Positions 47,728 to 60,237 of a stretch of DNA of 64,000 nt are shown here, one piece after another; the first letter of the stretch is position 1, and the number at the start of each line of letters is the position of its first letter. The translations under genes and the position numbers were made by a program. Source of the DNA: Metallyticus violacea (lineage: Eukaryota; Arthropoda; Insecta; Mantodea; Metallyticidae); the NCBI GenBank assembly GCA_030762175.1, contig CM060840.1, positions 41,687,501 to 41,751,500 of the forward strand. The letters are read 5' to 3'. The notes beneath the pieces were generated by a model that saw nothing but the letters and a program-made list of their open reading frames with translations, searched no databases and was not told the DNA's origin.

Positions 47728-47943
47728 ATGGCCACCACAACGTATAAGATCAATTTCAGTAAACCTTTTTTTAAACCTGCAGAATTTGCACCCTTGTTTA
47801 TAAGGGACGTTGCAATATATACATTAAAAAGCTATAGCATTCAAAGGGGAAAATATCTAACAAGAGGAGTTCGTATAATACAATTCAGGTTTAAGAGAGC
47901 TAAGTGCCGAATCTGTAAAACACAGGTTTATAGATATAAATAA
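47728..47943 (+). CDS. Small open frame, unidentified
   Basis: 71 codons from an ATG in a favourable context (CACCATGG). Basic C-terminal half (RIIQFRFKRAKCRICKTQVY), no signal peptide or membrane segment. The frame is open slightly further upstream. Nothing known is recognised. In AT-rich DNA a 71-codon frame can arise by chance, so this is listed only because of its start context and composition. Confidence 0.15.
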   Translation: MATTTYKINFSKPFFKPAEFAPLFIRDVAIYTLKSYSIQRGKYLTRGVRIIQFRFKRAKCRICKTQVYRYK

Positions 47944-49398
47944 ACTATGATTCAAAGTAAAGGTGTGAAAGCGCTTTAGCCCCACAGTTGATTGCCAAAT
48001 TTGAAAACGTTTTTCTGCGGGTCTCGAAGTAAGGACCTCAAGTAATGGTTGGTTAATTTGAACGCCCATATTTGAAGTAGGTTTTGCTAATGATCTTATG
48101 GTGGGTTTCCGACAGAAAGAGTTTCTTCATACAACAGGGAGGACATAGGATTTTCGACATATAAATAGACGACAGAATGTAACTAGACAGGTGTTGGGCG
48201 ATTGCCCGATTCGGGAAATGAATGTCCCTTGAACAACTTGCTAATTAACTCTGCGCGCCGGCTAGCTATCTACTTGTGATGGACGCGAGCTTCCGTGGAT
48301 GAAAACAATCATTCTATTGTCTAAGTGGCGCGTGGCAGCAAGACATTGATAAATATTAATTTGCAGTCGGACTCTGGCGTTGGTATTTACAAAAACTCGC
48401 ACTCTCTTGTCACTAATTTATCACACGAAAATTTCATCTCAGTATCTGGCGAGAATTATGAATTATACGTGCGTGGTATTAACTATGCTCCAAACTTATA
48501 ACTATCTGCCTACGACTGAATGAATGGTGCCTCTTTAATCCCCTAAATTCAATAACTGCGTCGGATGGACTCGGACTGCTGAACTAGCGAGAGAGGATGA
48601 CTGCGCGAACTGAGTGCTTCAATGAGAAGAATTAAAAACTGGGTGATTTCGCTTCCTTATACATCATTCTTTGGGTATGTGCTTAACCTAGTTGCCACAG
48701 GGTTCACACCTGTAATAGCAAAAGCATCTCCGGCTTCCAAAATTCAAACTTTTCTCTGCTGATTGGTCGTCTGACCATCGTATGATTCAGTGGCGGTGCA
48801 TTACTCCAACCACTCCAATGACACAAATGTATAAATCCTGACTCCTAACATCAAGAGAAACCCATTTTATAACCTAGACTGTCATTTGTGCTCTTATAAA
48901 CAAGTAAAACCTAAAAACGCCACTTTGGCATTCATTTTCCGATTCACACATAATATTGCAATTTATCTATACTATTTATATTTAAGTAACGCATCAGAAA
49001 TCACTACATATATCACTGGCATTTATATAATTGAATAGATTCTTCTCGTTCCTCGCTGAATAACAAAAAAAAAAATTAATGTAATACATATAAATATTAA
49101 AATATCCTGGAGGCGTCGATTATTCATTCTGTTTCAGCTGTAGCTAGAAGAGCTATAAATAATGGTTTCACAGAATATCAGCAGAGCACTTGCTGAATTG
49201 CCCACCAGCGATCAAGCTTTCGGCCTTCTCGACTACGTGGCTTTCTTTTAACTTTATTGGTCCGGTCAGAGCAGGTGAACGAGATGATCAGGTAACACTC
49301 AAAGGGGAAAAGACCAATAAGGATACAACAATTTATGCATAAATAAAGTTTAGATTAGCTCATTAATTCAGTATCACAAGGAAGACCGCGGTGTAAAG
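47944..49398. other. No gene; GC-richer segment
   Basis: The stretch 48,185-48,800 is richer in GC than its surroundings and holds a small hairpin (GGGCGATTGCCC at 48,198-48,209). It might be a solo LTR or another unrecognised repeat, but no ends or duplication could be confirmed. Confidence 0.35.
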
Positions 49399-49611
49399 AT
49401 GGCCGAAAGCTTGATGGACAATCCAGAAAACGCTCGATTGACATCCCGTGAAAGCATTATTCATTTCCAACGCCCAGAGAACTTCAAATATTTCATTAGA
49501 GGAGGTATGCATCTAAACTTGCCACGACTAAATATGAACAAGTGGTTTAATGAACAAGGAACCCAGTATAAGACTGTGGATGGTTATTATATGGTTGATT
49601 TTAAGTATTAA
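49399..49611 (+). CDS. Small open frame, unidentified
   Basis: 70 codons from ATG (context AAGATGG) to TAA at 49,609-49,611. The protein is hydrophilic with a normal composition (for example RESIIHFQRPENFKYF and GGMHLNLPRLNMNKWF), with no recognisable motif. AT-rich DNA follows without an evident poly-A signal nearby. Could be a young or spurious frame. Confidence 0.2.
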   Translation: MAESLMDNPENARLTSRESIIHFQRPENFKYFIRGGMHLNLPRLNMNKWFNEQGTQYKTVDGYYMVDFKY

Positions 49612-52600
49612 GTATGGCTGGGAAATTCAGATGCTAAATACAATATTTAACGTAAATTGAAAGTTTAGCAATTATAAAACTCTATCCACATAATTATATA
49701 ATATCAATCTCCAATTTAAAGTAAGTCTTTTGCATATAAATAAAATATTAATAATTAAATGTCCAAACCCTTTGAACACCTACATAAGCTAAGTCCAAAT
49801 TTAATTTTAATCTTTAAGGCAAGTTGCATAAGACCGATCTATAATTTCTGGATTCAGTTGATTATTTTTCTTCGGCAGAAATTGATTTTTGCCTTCACGG
49901 TAAAAATCAGGAAACAATGCCCGAACAATGTGCATGCACTTACTCAAGAAGCAAGAGTTTTCATACATTAGAAGAAAACTTTTGAAAACGAATTAACTGT
50001 AGACAATACAGTGCCATTGCGCATCTGCAATTTGCTTAGTTTGTGGACAGCTTCTGGTTCGACCGATGGAGCTTATATTCCACAACGTTCTGAACCTCCA
50101 AACCAGTCAATATAAACAGTAAAATCTTGCAGAAAGAATAAACAAAATATATAAAATAATGGCATATACTGATCAAGAGAAATATATATATTCTTACGGC
50201 TAAGTTTAAAAATGATGTACATCGACTCTCATTTTTATAATTTTCTTTTATTTTAATACTCTTCAATTGTAGACAAATCTACTGTGACCAGAATTCAGCA
50301 CTTTTAGAGGTAAATATAATAATGGGTTTAGGTTGGTCTTAAATCCCTTACAACTTCAGTTCATGATTAAGTATCAGCCAGTTACTTCTCCTTTTTAAAA
50401 AAAATGGTTTCAAATACAGCAATGTGGCACAATTTCACTCATTTTCTGAGAAGCATAATTTTAACGTTTATACTCTTTATTTTATCAAAACCTCAATTAA
50501 TGAGTAATAACTCTCAATTATTAGAATGAAATTCCTATTTCCATAATTACATAAAAGTACATTTGTGGTACTGAAATATAAATTTTAGGAAATATAATCA
50601 GAAAAGTTACACATATAACGCTATTGTATTTCCAGTTTTGACTTCATAGTAGCAAACCCGCTCCTTAATAAAGAAGGTTACAAATAACATATAGTCTATC
50701 AAGGGTAAGTTTCTCAGAAGGTATAGAAGTACAGTTCAGAAGAGCTAAACCCAAATAAAAATATAGTAAACAGGAGAATGAAAGCGTTTAAAAGCACTAA
50801 ATGTAAAGCTAGTAAACTAGGCATTGTATAAATGAACAAAAACAACGAAAATAGACACATAATTGACGATATTTCCACTAGGTCTGAGATGTACAAATCA
50901 TCTCTTAATGATTGGCAACAAATAGACAAATAATTTTAATTTGTGAAAGTTAAATATAATCTTGTTTATTTATGTTATAAGTAAGACTATATTTTCGACA
51001 CTTCATATTAAATATAGTTCTTTTAACACAATACTCAAACGTTTAACTACATTCGATGCTATAAACTTTTCATAACATTCCATCGTTACCATCTTTGGTT
51101 TAATATTAATCTATTTAAGTGGATGCAAATTGAATATTGATGTCCTTAAACTTTTTTAATTTTCACTGCGGATTCTAAATCAGACCATATTGAAAATAAT
51201 GATATTTTCATACATTTGTTTCTAAGCTTTATTTCCATATGTAGTCATTTTAGGAAAACTGAAACCATGTCGGGCTGAATAAAATCAATAGCAGCTGATC
51301 CCCCATCACTATACTATAGATGTTTCAGCAAGGGAAAATGACATTTTAACATTAATATAATGTAACATAATATAATAATAATAATTATAAGAAAATAATT
51401 TGCAAATTTATCCCGCCAAACAACATTTTAAAGGCACGATTAACCATTGCTGTAATATTTCTATAATTATCCTAAGATTTAGTTAACGTTTCTTTTCTAC
51501 TGTATTCCTATTGAGAAATATACGAACTATTTCTTTGTAACAAGGAACGATCCGGAAGGATTAGATTACATTTATTTTATAATTACTAATTTATTTATAA
51601 ATATTAAGAGTTAACCATAAATAGTGTATGAAACATGTGCTGAAGCTAATTTCATTTTGCTTGTGCTTACGAAATAAAATACCATTTTTAACATTTTGTC
51701 ACAATAACTCATAAATAACAAAGCAGAACTCCGAATAGTTAAGCTCAATTTACCATGTGTATTACGTTATATTTGTTCAAAATATTTAATACACCTTGTA
51801 ATGCCTTTATACAATACGTACCCTTGTTTGGACACTGCTGCTCGAGACGAAAGTACTTCAAAGCAAAATTCACAACGAACTACTACGAGCGGATTCTTTC
51901 AGAAGTTTGTTTTTCCTAAGGGAGGTTAAAGCAAGAAATGCAGTTGAAGTAATGGTGGAAGTTCCTCGTGTCTTTGAAAGGAAGGAAGCCATTCTTTTAG
52001 CGGAAACCAAGAGATGGTTGCACTCATACAAATGGCTCATTACGAGTATATAGCCGACTTGTTTACTGTGTTCAGAATCTCAGAAAACAGTCCTATGCTA
52101 CTTTAAAACTGAGAGATGTAAGCTTTCAAATTTAGGCACAGGTACCCTCATAGTCGAAATAACTGCAATTGTAACCATGTGTAATTTTTTGCAACGCAAA
52201 TGTTTGTAATTTTGCCTTCAGCATAGTTTATACTTTTATAAATAAATAATTATTCAAATAAGGAATTTCCTTATGGTCAAACGTTGGCAGAAAAACAAAG
52301 AAAGGCAGAAAACCAAAGAAAGTTCATTTTAAGATATCTGCCGCTATTTCTATTGTTCCTTCTTGCTGCAATTTCCCGAATGGGGATTGATTTTTCAAAA
52401 GTATACGTATACAAAAGTGATTTTTTATGGAATTTCTTTTTCAGTCATCTATGGGTCCATATGTCTATAAGTTACATAATAATGAAAATACATAAAATAC
52501 ATTTTTAAAGGATGGCATTTATTTTTTATAATTTCCATTTTTTTTTCAAAAATCTACATATTTTCAGAAATGGTTTCATAAAACTCTACATACGTTATGT

Positions 52601-54345
52601 TGATTTAGAAGCGTTTTTATATACTTGAAATGCTTACATGAAATCCAGTCTTAAGATTGTAATAGGCGTTTTGTTACGTACATACTTGCTACAAATAAAA
52701 ATTGAACTTATAAAATATTACCTAAGCCCCGAAATATTTCTTTTTGTTGACTCTGAATTGTATTGTATGATTATATTGATAACTGTGCTTGATTTTAAGT
52801 GTCAAATATTGTATCTTTAAAGGTATTGTTAAATTAAATTACATATTTTCTTCGCCATCATAAATCTAAATTTTCTATATCTACATAATCTATATCGTGA
52901 ATATTGTTACCCAAGTTGTCCTTTATCTCAGTGTAAAAAGCAGGATCTTTTACTAGCACAATTATAAATCTAAAAAGTGTTACTACATTTTTACTTTAAA
53001 AAATCATTCTTTTAGTTTCAACATATTAAGTGCCCATGACAATTTTGAAACGTCATTTATTATTTGATTTAATCACATCTACCCATACGCCATAACGTGT
53101 ACTTTTTCCTTTACCTTAGGAATCTTAATTGTCATATTTGTTATTAATGTACTCAATACACAAGCGTCTCTCGTCGTGAAAGGAAGTTTTGTTTTCATAA
53201 CTCTCTGTTCAGAGGTCTCATAATCACACATTTCCCATGTTTTTGTATTTCCCCCTTTAAGACATTTAAACTCATTGTTTAACACAGGATGAGTGAGCTC
53301 CGAGGTTTACAACTCGCATTACTTCACTTCGAAATGCCAAGTAAGCAATCCAGAGTCTTCATAATATAACGTTATTGATCGATAACACACTAGGATCCTT
53401 CGCTGCTGTGCTTTGCGGGCATATTATAACTCATATTTGTCTCGGTGGGGTCATTGCTGCTTTAAAAGCAACGGTACAAGAAACAATAATGAGACCACGG
53501 TTCTTCCATGAATATGGCTGTAAACTGGGTATAAAATGCATTATATCTTTAGAAAAACGGTATAAATGCATGTATTTTACGATTAAATAACATTTGTAGT
53601 TGTACAGTTTTGTCTTAGACATATCCACACTACAGACACATGCTCAAACTTGGGTGACGTGTTAATTTGGGGGTGGGGTCTAATTAATTGTTTCTTTATT
53701 CTGAATTAACACCATTTGTGTTTTACTAAATTGCAGGTTATACTTCAAAAGAAAGTACCATAACTCGCGCATCATGTCATATTTCAGATATAAAGCGTGT
53801 AAGTATAAAACAAACAAAAAAGAGGTGCAGGTTTTCATCTTGATTTGTGGGATGCATCGTCATGGAAGGACAGCGCATAGGAAAGTAGCCTGGAAATAAA
53901 AAGCTGTCTCTACAATCGCTTTAGGAGAAGCCTAGCAGATATCCAGTCCCCTGGACGTGTTCAGCCTGAAGATACTTGCCAATACAGGAAGAAAAATAGG
54001 ATGAGCATCGCGACCATTCTTCTATAGCAACATAGGCTATTTAATTACCAGTCTTGTTCTCCTCTATCAGAGTTTACAATATTATTAACATTTAGCTATG
54101 CTTATTTTGCTACGGAATAAAATAAACAATAGGTGTATCTTTATTGCTATAAAATTCTATATACAATTACAAATATATTTTATGCAAGGGTCGTCAACCG
54201 TACATGCTTAAGTTATGATACACAATTAGAAATATAAACAAATAATAAAACAAAACAATAATAATAAATAAGATTTTTAAAAATAGTATCAATGATATTT
54301 ACATATATATGAGTGAATACAACATACACATTTTTTATAATTATA
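49612..54345. other. No recognisable gene
   Basis: Very AT-rich. Only short frames without motif (for example 50,714-50,929 on the minus strand and 53,375-53,590 on the plus strand). No transposase or splice-bounded exon was recognised. Confidence 0.5.
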
Positions 54346-55800
54346 CTAGCTATTGCTTTGGATCAGAAAATCAATTTCTTCTAGCTTCACGCACTTGGGT
54401 AGGAAAATATCGATTTTCATGTAATTAGTGCCATTGCAAACAGGTCCCCGATGCCAATCGACCTCTAATTGCCTTAATTTTTTTTTTGAAACGGTGTTTT
54501 TTTTTTTTTTTTTTGTGTTTCCAGTTTTCTGTTTCCAATGAGTACATTCGGCCAAAATATGTACTAATGCATCACCCCCCCCCCCCAAATGGGCAGCTTC
54601 TCCTACAAATACTGTTTATCTTTTAGCCTTTCAATCTTCAAGTCTAAACCACGCCATTCCTGATATTTCTTTTCTCCATATAACGAGCAAATATATATCT
54701 CTTTACCCCAGGTAATTTAACTTCATTTGATAGGCTCAAGGAGAGTTTCGTGTCATATTCCAGGTTCGATTTCCTGCTTGCTGATATTCTTTAGCCTTGT
54801 TCCAATCTTCTTCCACGCATTTGTATCATTTTCTTAACCCAGATCAATTCTTCTGAGTTGTCTTTCCATCTTTGAAGACTTTGGTGTTATGTTTTGCATC
54901 TAGTGTCTATAGCATAAGTCTAAGACAGTATTTAGCCGTCCTTGTTTCACTATTAATCGCATCTTCATAGCAACCCATCTCCATCATGACCCCACGTCTG
55001 TCGTTCCTTTGGGGAGCCCGAGAGCCCTTTTCCAAAAATCGACTTTTCCTCATTTCCGTATTTCACTTCCATATAGCGGAATAGACTTAATCATAGCACT
55101 GTACATCCTCTCTTGTTTTTCTACTGGTATGTCTGGAACGCGATTCAGAACACGTAGTAACTCATTTAGTTGACCTCCTGCTTTATAATTAGTCACAGAC
55201 AAGTGCTTATTACATTTCCCACTCGTATTAAACGTTACTCCCAAAAGCAAACATTTAAAACATTTTGTATTTCTTGTGCCATTTTTCATCTCTGCCATAC
55301 ATGTAACCATTTTTAAATGTCATTGTTTTGGCTTTGTTGATGTTTACTACCATACAATAATCTTCTAGCATGTTGACGCCTTACTACCAAGCATCTCTGT
55401 TAGAGATTAAAATAATTAGATCGTCAGCATAAAAAAGTAAAGGAATACACGTACCGTCCACTTCAGGAGCAACCATTTCCTAGCTAACAAGGTATCTGAA
55501 ATATATCTATAAATGCATTAAACCATAATGGTGATAGAATACATTCCTGACGAACTCCTCTATTGGCTGATCTACATTCCAATGTAGTGTTTTGATCTAC
55601 TTTAGCACTGAATTTCACGTCGCTGGATATTTGCATCAGATCTTTTATCATTTTGTTGTAGATACATTTCTGACACAGTTTTACCCAAGATCATCACTCT
55701 GAATAATGTCCAAGTATTTTTAAAATCGACAAATACGTTGCATAATTCGTACCGTTTTCTTTTGAAGTTTATATCCGTGATAGAAGATCAGCTCATTGCT
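54346..55800 (-). pseudogene. LINE 2: reverse-transcriptase fragment with intact YADD and C-terminal zinc-knuckle remnant
   Basis: Minus-strand non-LTR retrotransposon remnant. High to low coordinate: VFVDFKNTWTLF (about 55,742-55,700, the F-DF-KA-D box with its first Asp lost); GVRQECILSPLWFNAFID (about 55,565-55,510); FYADDLIILISNRDAW (YADD at 55,420-55,431, catalytic Asps kept); AKTMTFKNG (about 55,335-55,310); LLGVTFNTSGKCNKHL; and PLYGSEIRK (to 55,050). Further on lies a C-terminal GGGDALVHILAECTHWKQKT (54,588-54,520), like the last part of a CPICG--E---HL---C knuckle. Frameshifts and poly-T/poly-C tracts interrupt it. It resembles the LINE at 14 kb in block order and wording (TFKNG, YLGV-like, YG-EI), so both may be of one clade. 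Confidence 0.82.
54575..54586 (+). repeat. C12 homopolymer inside LINE 2
   Basis: Twelve C residues (poly-G on the LINE strand), coding Gly in the zinc-knuckle frame; probably slippage after death. Confidence 0.9.
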
Positions 55801-57140
55801 TCCATCGACACTAGTAGAGAACTAAGACATTAGTTGGACGTAAAACGCCAGTCAATTTTATCCAAGGACCTCTTTTTCAGGTATGGAGTTTTTTAACGTG
55901 TCGCAGGTCTACAAAACTAACCGGAGGACTTGCGCTCTTCACGTTTACGTCCTGAAAGAATTCATTGACAGCGAAACTTGTGTCACGAGGAATGAAAAGG
56001 AGATCAAAATGTGTTTTCCTTATTTTAGGTTTTGCACAAACTTTCAACGATTTCTGGTGCTAGTCACTTAAAACCTATAAATATTGTTAAAACCGCTGAC
56101 TTTAAGATTAGTAATAAGATTTGAATTGAAATGAGAATTGGTGGAATATAAAATGTTGCTGCTGTTCGTTATTACCTAGCAGTGTTAATAGAAGATGCCT
56201 GCAATTACATTAGCTGCTAGACGAGGTTAATGATAAGGAATTTAAATGTGAAGGGATTTTTGTTGTTTATTATCTACATTTCTTACATCGTATATGCCAT
56301 TGTAATTTATGTATGATTTCTATGGTCTCCTTTGACATTCATCCCGAAATTTCAAATGCAATCTTTCACTCCTTTGTAAGCAATCATATATCTACGAGTA
56401 TATATATGGAACTCATAGATTTTAAGTATATATGACAGGAAAAATATGTACGGTATATCGAAATATCTGAATAATCGGATGATTTTTTTTTTTCGATGAG
56501 ATATATTCAAGTCTACTGCTGAGAATCTGCTGTATGAATTGAAAGTTTCTCACTTCGTGGTACTGGCAAAACTACAGGAGACACAGCGGTCCTCATAATA
56601 GGTTCTGCTTCTGTAAAACATTGATGCTAGTATAACATTATCAAGTGATCATGTAAAGTAGAGTTGGTAGGTTTCTTCGCAGTAACTGATATTGGGTTTC
56701 AGTTTCCTAAAAGCATGTTTGCATTATTCACACAGTCACGGTTAGGAAGGTTGACTTTGTTAAATTAATTATCACAGAACACAACACTCTATTTACTTCA
56801 AAATATGTGCATCTAGTGGAAACCCAATAATAATTATGTGTTTATGTTCATTCAGGTACTAACAGACACGATCTCACTAATGAAACAAATTACGGGTTGG
56901 CGCGCAATCTACCTGCTGTGCTGACATGTTTCGTGCAAACATTACATCAAGACACATAAATTATCCGTATAACGCCGGATATGACTTCTATGTATCTCGG
57001 AAGCTGTGTGGTGGAAACATATGATCTGCAGTTCCTAAGTTTTTCGCCTAACCATATTAGATATGTGATGGATTAAAATTATATTAATATAGCCCAAGGG
57101 TGTCTGAAAAATACTGAACAACAGCGTCCTTCAAGTGATA
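55801..57140. other. No recognisable gene
   Basis: AT-rich; the open frame at 55,883-56,071 has no motif. Confidence 0.5.
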
Positions 57141-57149
57141 ATTAATAAT

Positions 57150-58372
57150 TAACAATCGTTTATGAATCTTTACCCTTAAAGGTCAGAGAAACGGAAAATA
57201 ATCGCTGGGGGCAAGGTATAGGCTTCACGGTGGATGATGCAGTTTCTGAAAGTCGCATTTGTTCTTCAGCAGTCCTGACAACAGCAGCCTTGTGGACTGG
57301 TGTGTTGTCTTGCAGTATACGAGCTTCTGGACTCGGCACTCTCGCCTCTTTACTTTGATGACCCCGCGCCATTGATACAATAGCTCAGCATAATACTTCC
57401 CGATCACCGTTGTTTTCCATCCTTTGAATACTATCATAAAAATTCCTCTGCAGCCTCAGAAAGTATCAAATGTGTGACCTTGGTTTTTAGGAGGTACCTC
57501 ACTCTTCTAACCACTTTATTTCTGAGATACACGATAATTTAGCTTTATCTCGTTCTGATGATTTATTTAAGCTATAAATTGTCTTCCATAAATATGTTTT
57601 ATTGTTGTGACAAACTTATTCCATGAATTTAAATGGCTCTCTTTTATTTTTGCTTTTGCTATATTCATTTTTAATTTATAATACATGCTAGTTTCTTCCT
57701 TAGGAGTTTGTAGATATTTAAGATATTTTTAATTCCATAATTAATTCTTTTACTTTATTAGTTAGGCTTGTGTCATTCCAAGTGCACATTTTTAATTTTA
57801 CATTTCTTCCTAATCGTTTATCCTTTTAATTTAACCCCCATCCCCCCAAAAAGATGGATAAGCAAACATGCGAGGTCGGAACAGACAGGACCAAATCCAG
57901 ATGAAAGAAGACTTCATCCTTCTTCTACCAGTCTTTTTAAAGAGGGTCATAGTAAAGCACCTTGGTTTTGTCCCCTATGATGATGGGTTACCACGGCAAA
58001 GGTTCAAAATCTTCTGACAACATTCCACGCGCAATTGTTTTTGAACTGCCAAAATATTTTTGCAATAACTTAAGCATACGCAAATATTAATGAAGGATGC
58101 AAAGCACAGCTGTTTTATAAAGATCCAACATTGCAGTCATTTCTTTTGTCTTCAAATGTCTGTCACTCAGAACGTCCTTCTTTATAAAGAAGATCAACAC
58201 TCCATGTTTACTTTCATCTTTAAAGCCCTCTGCCGTAACAAAATATTTTTTCACCACTTCTTTAGAGTGGAATATGAACACAATACTTCCCCAATAACTC
58301 TATCAGGGTCTTTTTAATATCATTGGGTGGAAGTATTTCTTAGTTAAAAATAATCACTACTCTGTATTCCAT
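57150..58372 (-). pseudogene. mariner transposase relic E (full span, frameshifted)
   Basis: Minus strand, same subfamily as relic B. Starts MEYRVVIIFN at 58,372; VLCSYSTLKKW (about 58,300-58,265, matching B's SYSTAKEW); SDRHLKTKEMTAMLDLYKTA (about 58,165-58,105, the second helix-turn-helix); and KTKVLYYDPL (about 57,965-57,935, after the first catalytic block, whose Asp is preserved as GDKTK). Then come GKYYAELLYQWRGVIKVKRR (about 57,405-57,345), LQDNTPVHKA (about 57,317-57,288, second Asp kept, in another frame) and LAPSDYFPF (about 57,220, third Asp kept). An expansion of several hundred bases between about 57,520 and 57,900 separates the linker from the core, probably an insertion. Many stops. 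Confidence 0.88.
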
Positions 58373-59945
58373 TTTAAACAGTATGCTATTATAAGCAATG
58401 AGCTTCTTTAGGCAAAAGAATAGGGTGGCCAGAAATGAAATGCAGTGTTTAAACTACTAAAACATGTTGAGTATCTGATAACATGCAACAATGAAATATG
58501 TCAGGCCGAAAACTTACATACCGCACCTTTATTAGTAGCATATACGAAATCAGCATGCCTACATTAGTTAAAAATGCTTTAGAGGTACAAAACGTTCCCT
58601 AGGAGAGTCTCCCAAACATACGTATGTTTTCTGAAGCTAAAAACCAACAGCTAAAAGAGTCGGGACGAACCCGAATGTGATATATCCCACACAAGACAAA
58701 TGTGAGCATGATTCCTTTCTAAAGCCTTGTAATGTCCAAGTTAACGACATGCCCAGAAGGCACATGTGTAAGATAGCGTCCTGAACTGACACAAATGATA
58801 CATGCAGCTTATAGAATCGGAAGAATCAGAAATCCGATAAGCAAGCGCTCGCTATACCGCGGAACATTGCGCGCAGCATCAAGGAAACATCAGTTGCCCA
58901 GTCAAGAGAGATAAGACTGAGCTGCATGGCTCCAAGCGACACATAGCGCTTCCCTTGCCAGAGAAATTACACGTCATCCATCTTCACAGCTTCCCTTATT
59001 GCTACCCGTTCCATTCCTGCTGTGCAAAGCAGAACGAAGTCCAGAGCGGCGTCATGAATTGACATTTTAAGTGTTTCTCGTCTCAACGCTGTGTCTGAAT
59101 ATAGATATCGATAGTTTGAAGTTTTACCTTTATTTTTTATTTATTTAATTCCGCATTCTCGTTTTGAAAATTAAAAGTGAAATGACAATCTATCCTTATA
59201 CATACCCCATATCTTTGAAATATGACCCTGGAAATCTCACACGAGATATTATGCATTTCTTTTCTAATATTTTCTTTCAGTTCAGCAGGCAAAAGATGAC
59301 AGTTTTACAGGAGACGGTTTTACTGTTTTAATAAAAATCCTTAATTTAAAAATTACAGAAAATAGCATTATTAGATTTTTACAGAGGCATTGGCGAGTGT
59401 ATAATTTATGAGCATTATTCACTATCTTATCGCCAAAAATTACAAGAAAATTTCAATTATTTTCAAAATCTACATTTCTAACTATAATACAACTTCTAAT
59501 TTGTATTTATAACCATATTTTATATATATTTTTAGAGATTTGAAAAGTTAATTAAGTGTATAAGGTGAATAAGTTAATAATGAAAGTTTCAAAGCTAGTC
59601 ATCAAACACCAATTTCATTGTAAGTAAACAAATGAGCGTACGTTTGCATAAATAATGTACATTAGGTTACAAAATTGCTATGTAACTCAGTTTGAAACTT
59701 GTTATGTACGCATTTCAATAATACTATACATATAATGAAAAAACACACATGATTTAGAGCATTTCTCTATGAAGCATACAACATACTGAACTAATTTTAA
59801 CATTAATGCATTGTTCTTCGTAATGTAATATTTCCTCTTTACTATTACTGGCATTTTCTCGTACATCTTTCGGATAAAGTTCTTTACTTAAATGTTATTT
59901 ATTGTCAAATTGGCACCTCAACTTGCTTACTTAACTCAGCAATAG
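58373..59945. other. No recognisable gene
   Basis: A GC-richer block at about 58,850-59,060 is unassigned; the rest is AT-rich. Confidence 0.5.
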
Positions 59946-60222
59946 CTTTTTTTAATAGTATTTAACGCCCATTTTTACTACTGTGACGTCATAGGAGATG
60001 GAAATGATAAATGTATAGGATGAAATGATAAATTAGGAAATAAAATTTTTAAGGAAGAAAGGGCTCCAGGCGTATATTTTAGGTACTTCCTCCGAATGCA
60101 TCTTTATGACCCAGAAAAACCTGGGGGAAAAAAAAAAAACTTTTAGGGAGGACGTTATGGCGAGAATCGAATCCTAGATCTTCCTATAAGGACACTTGTC
60201 TCAGCATTTCTGCCAGTCCTTA
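59946..60222 (-). repeat. tRNA-derived SINE, family 2, older copy
   Basis: Minus strand: head with GGACTGGCAGAAATGCTGAG and B box AGGATTCGATTCTC, then CCAGGTTTTTCTGGGTCAT, GGAAGTACCTAAAATATACG and CTTCCTTAAAAATTTTATTT. A terminal GGGCGTTAAATACTATT matches CGGTCGTTAAACAATATTC of the 28.73-kb copy. An A12 run interrupts the first third. Divergent, no target-site duplication seen. Confidence 0.8.
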
Positions 60223-60237
60223 AGGCCTCCGCAGCCT

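Noticed and set aside
48185..48800. Possible solo LTR
   Set aside because: Only raised GC content; the ends and flanking duplication are not visible.
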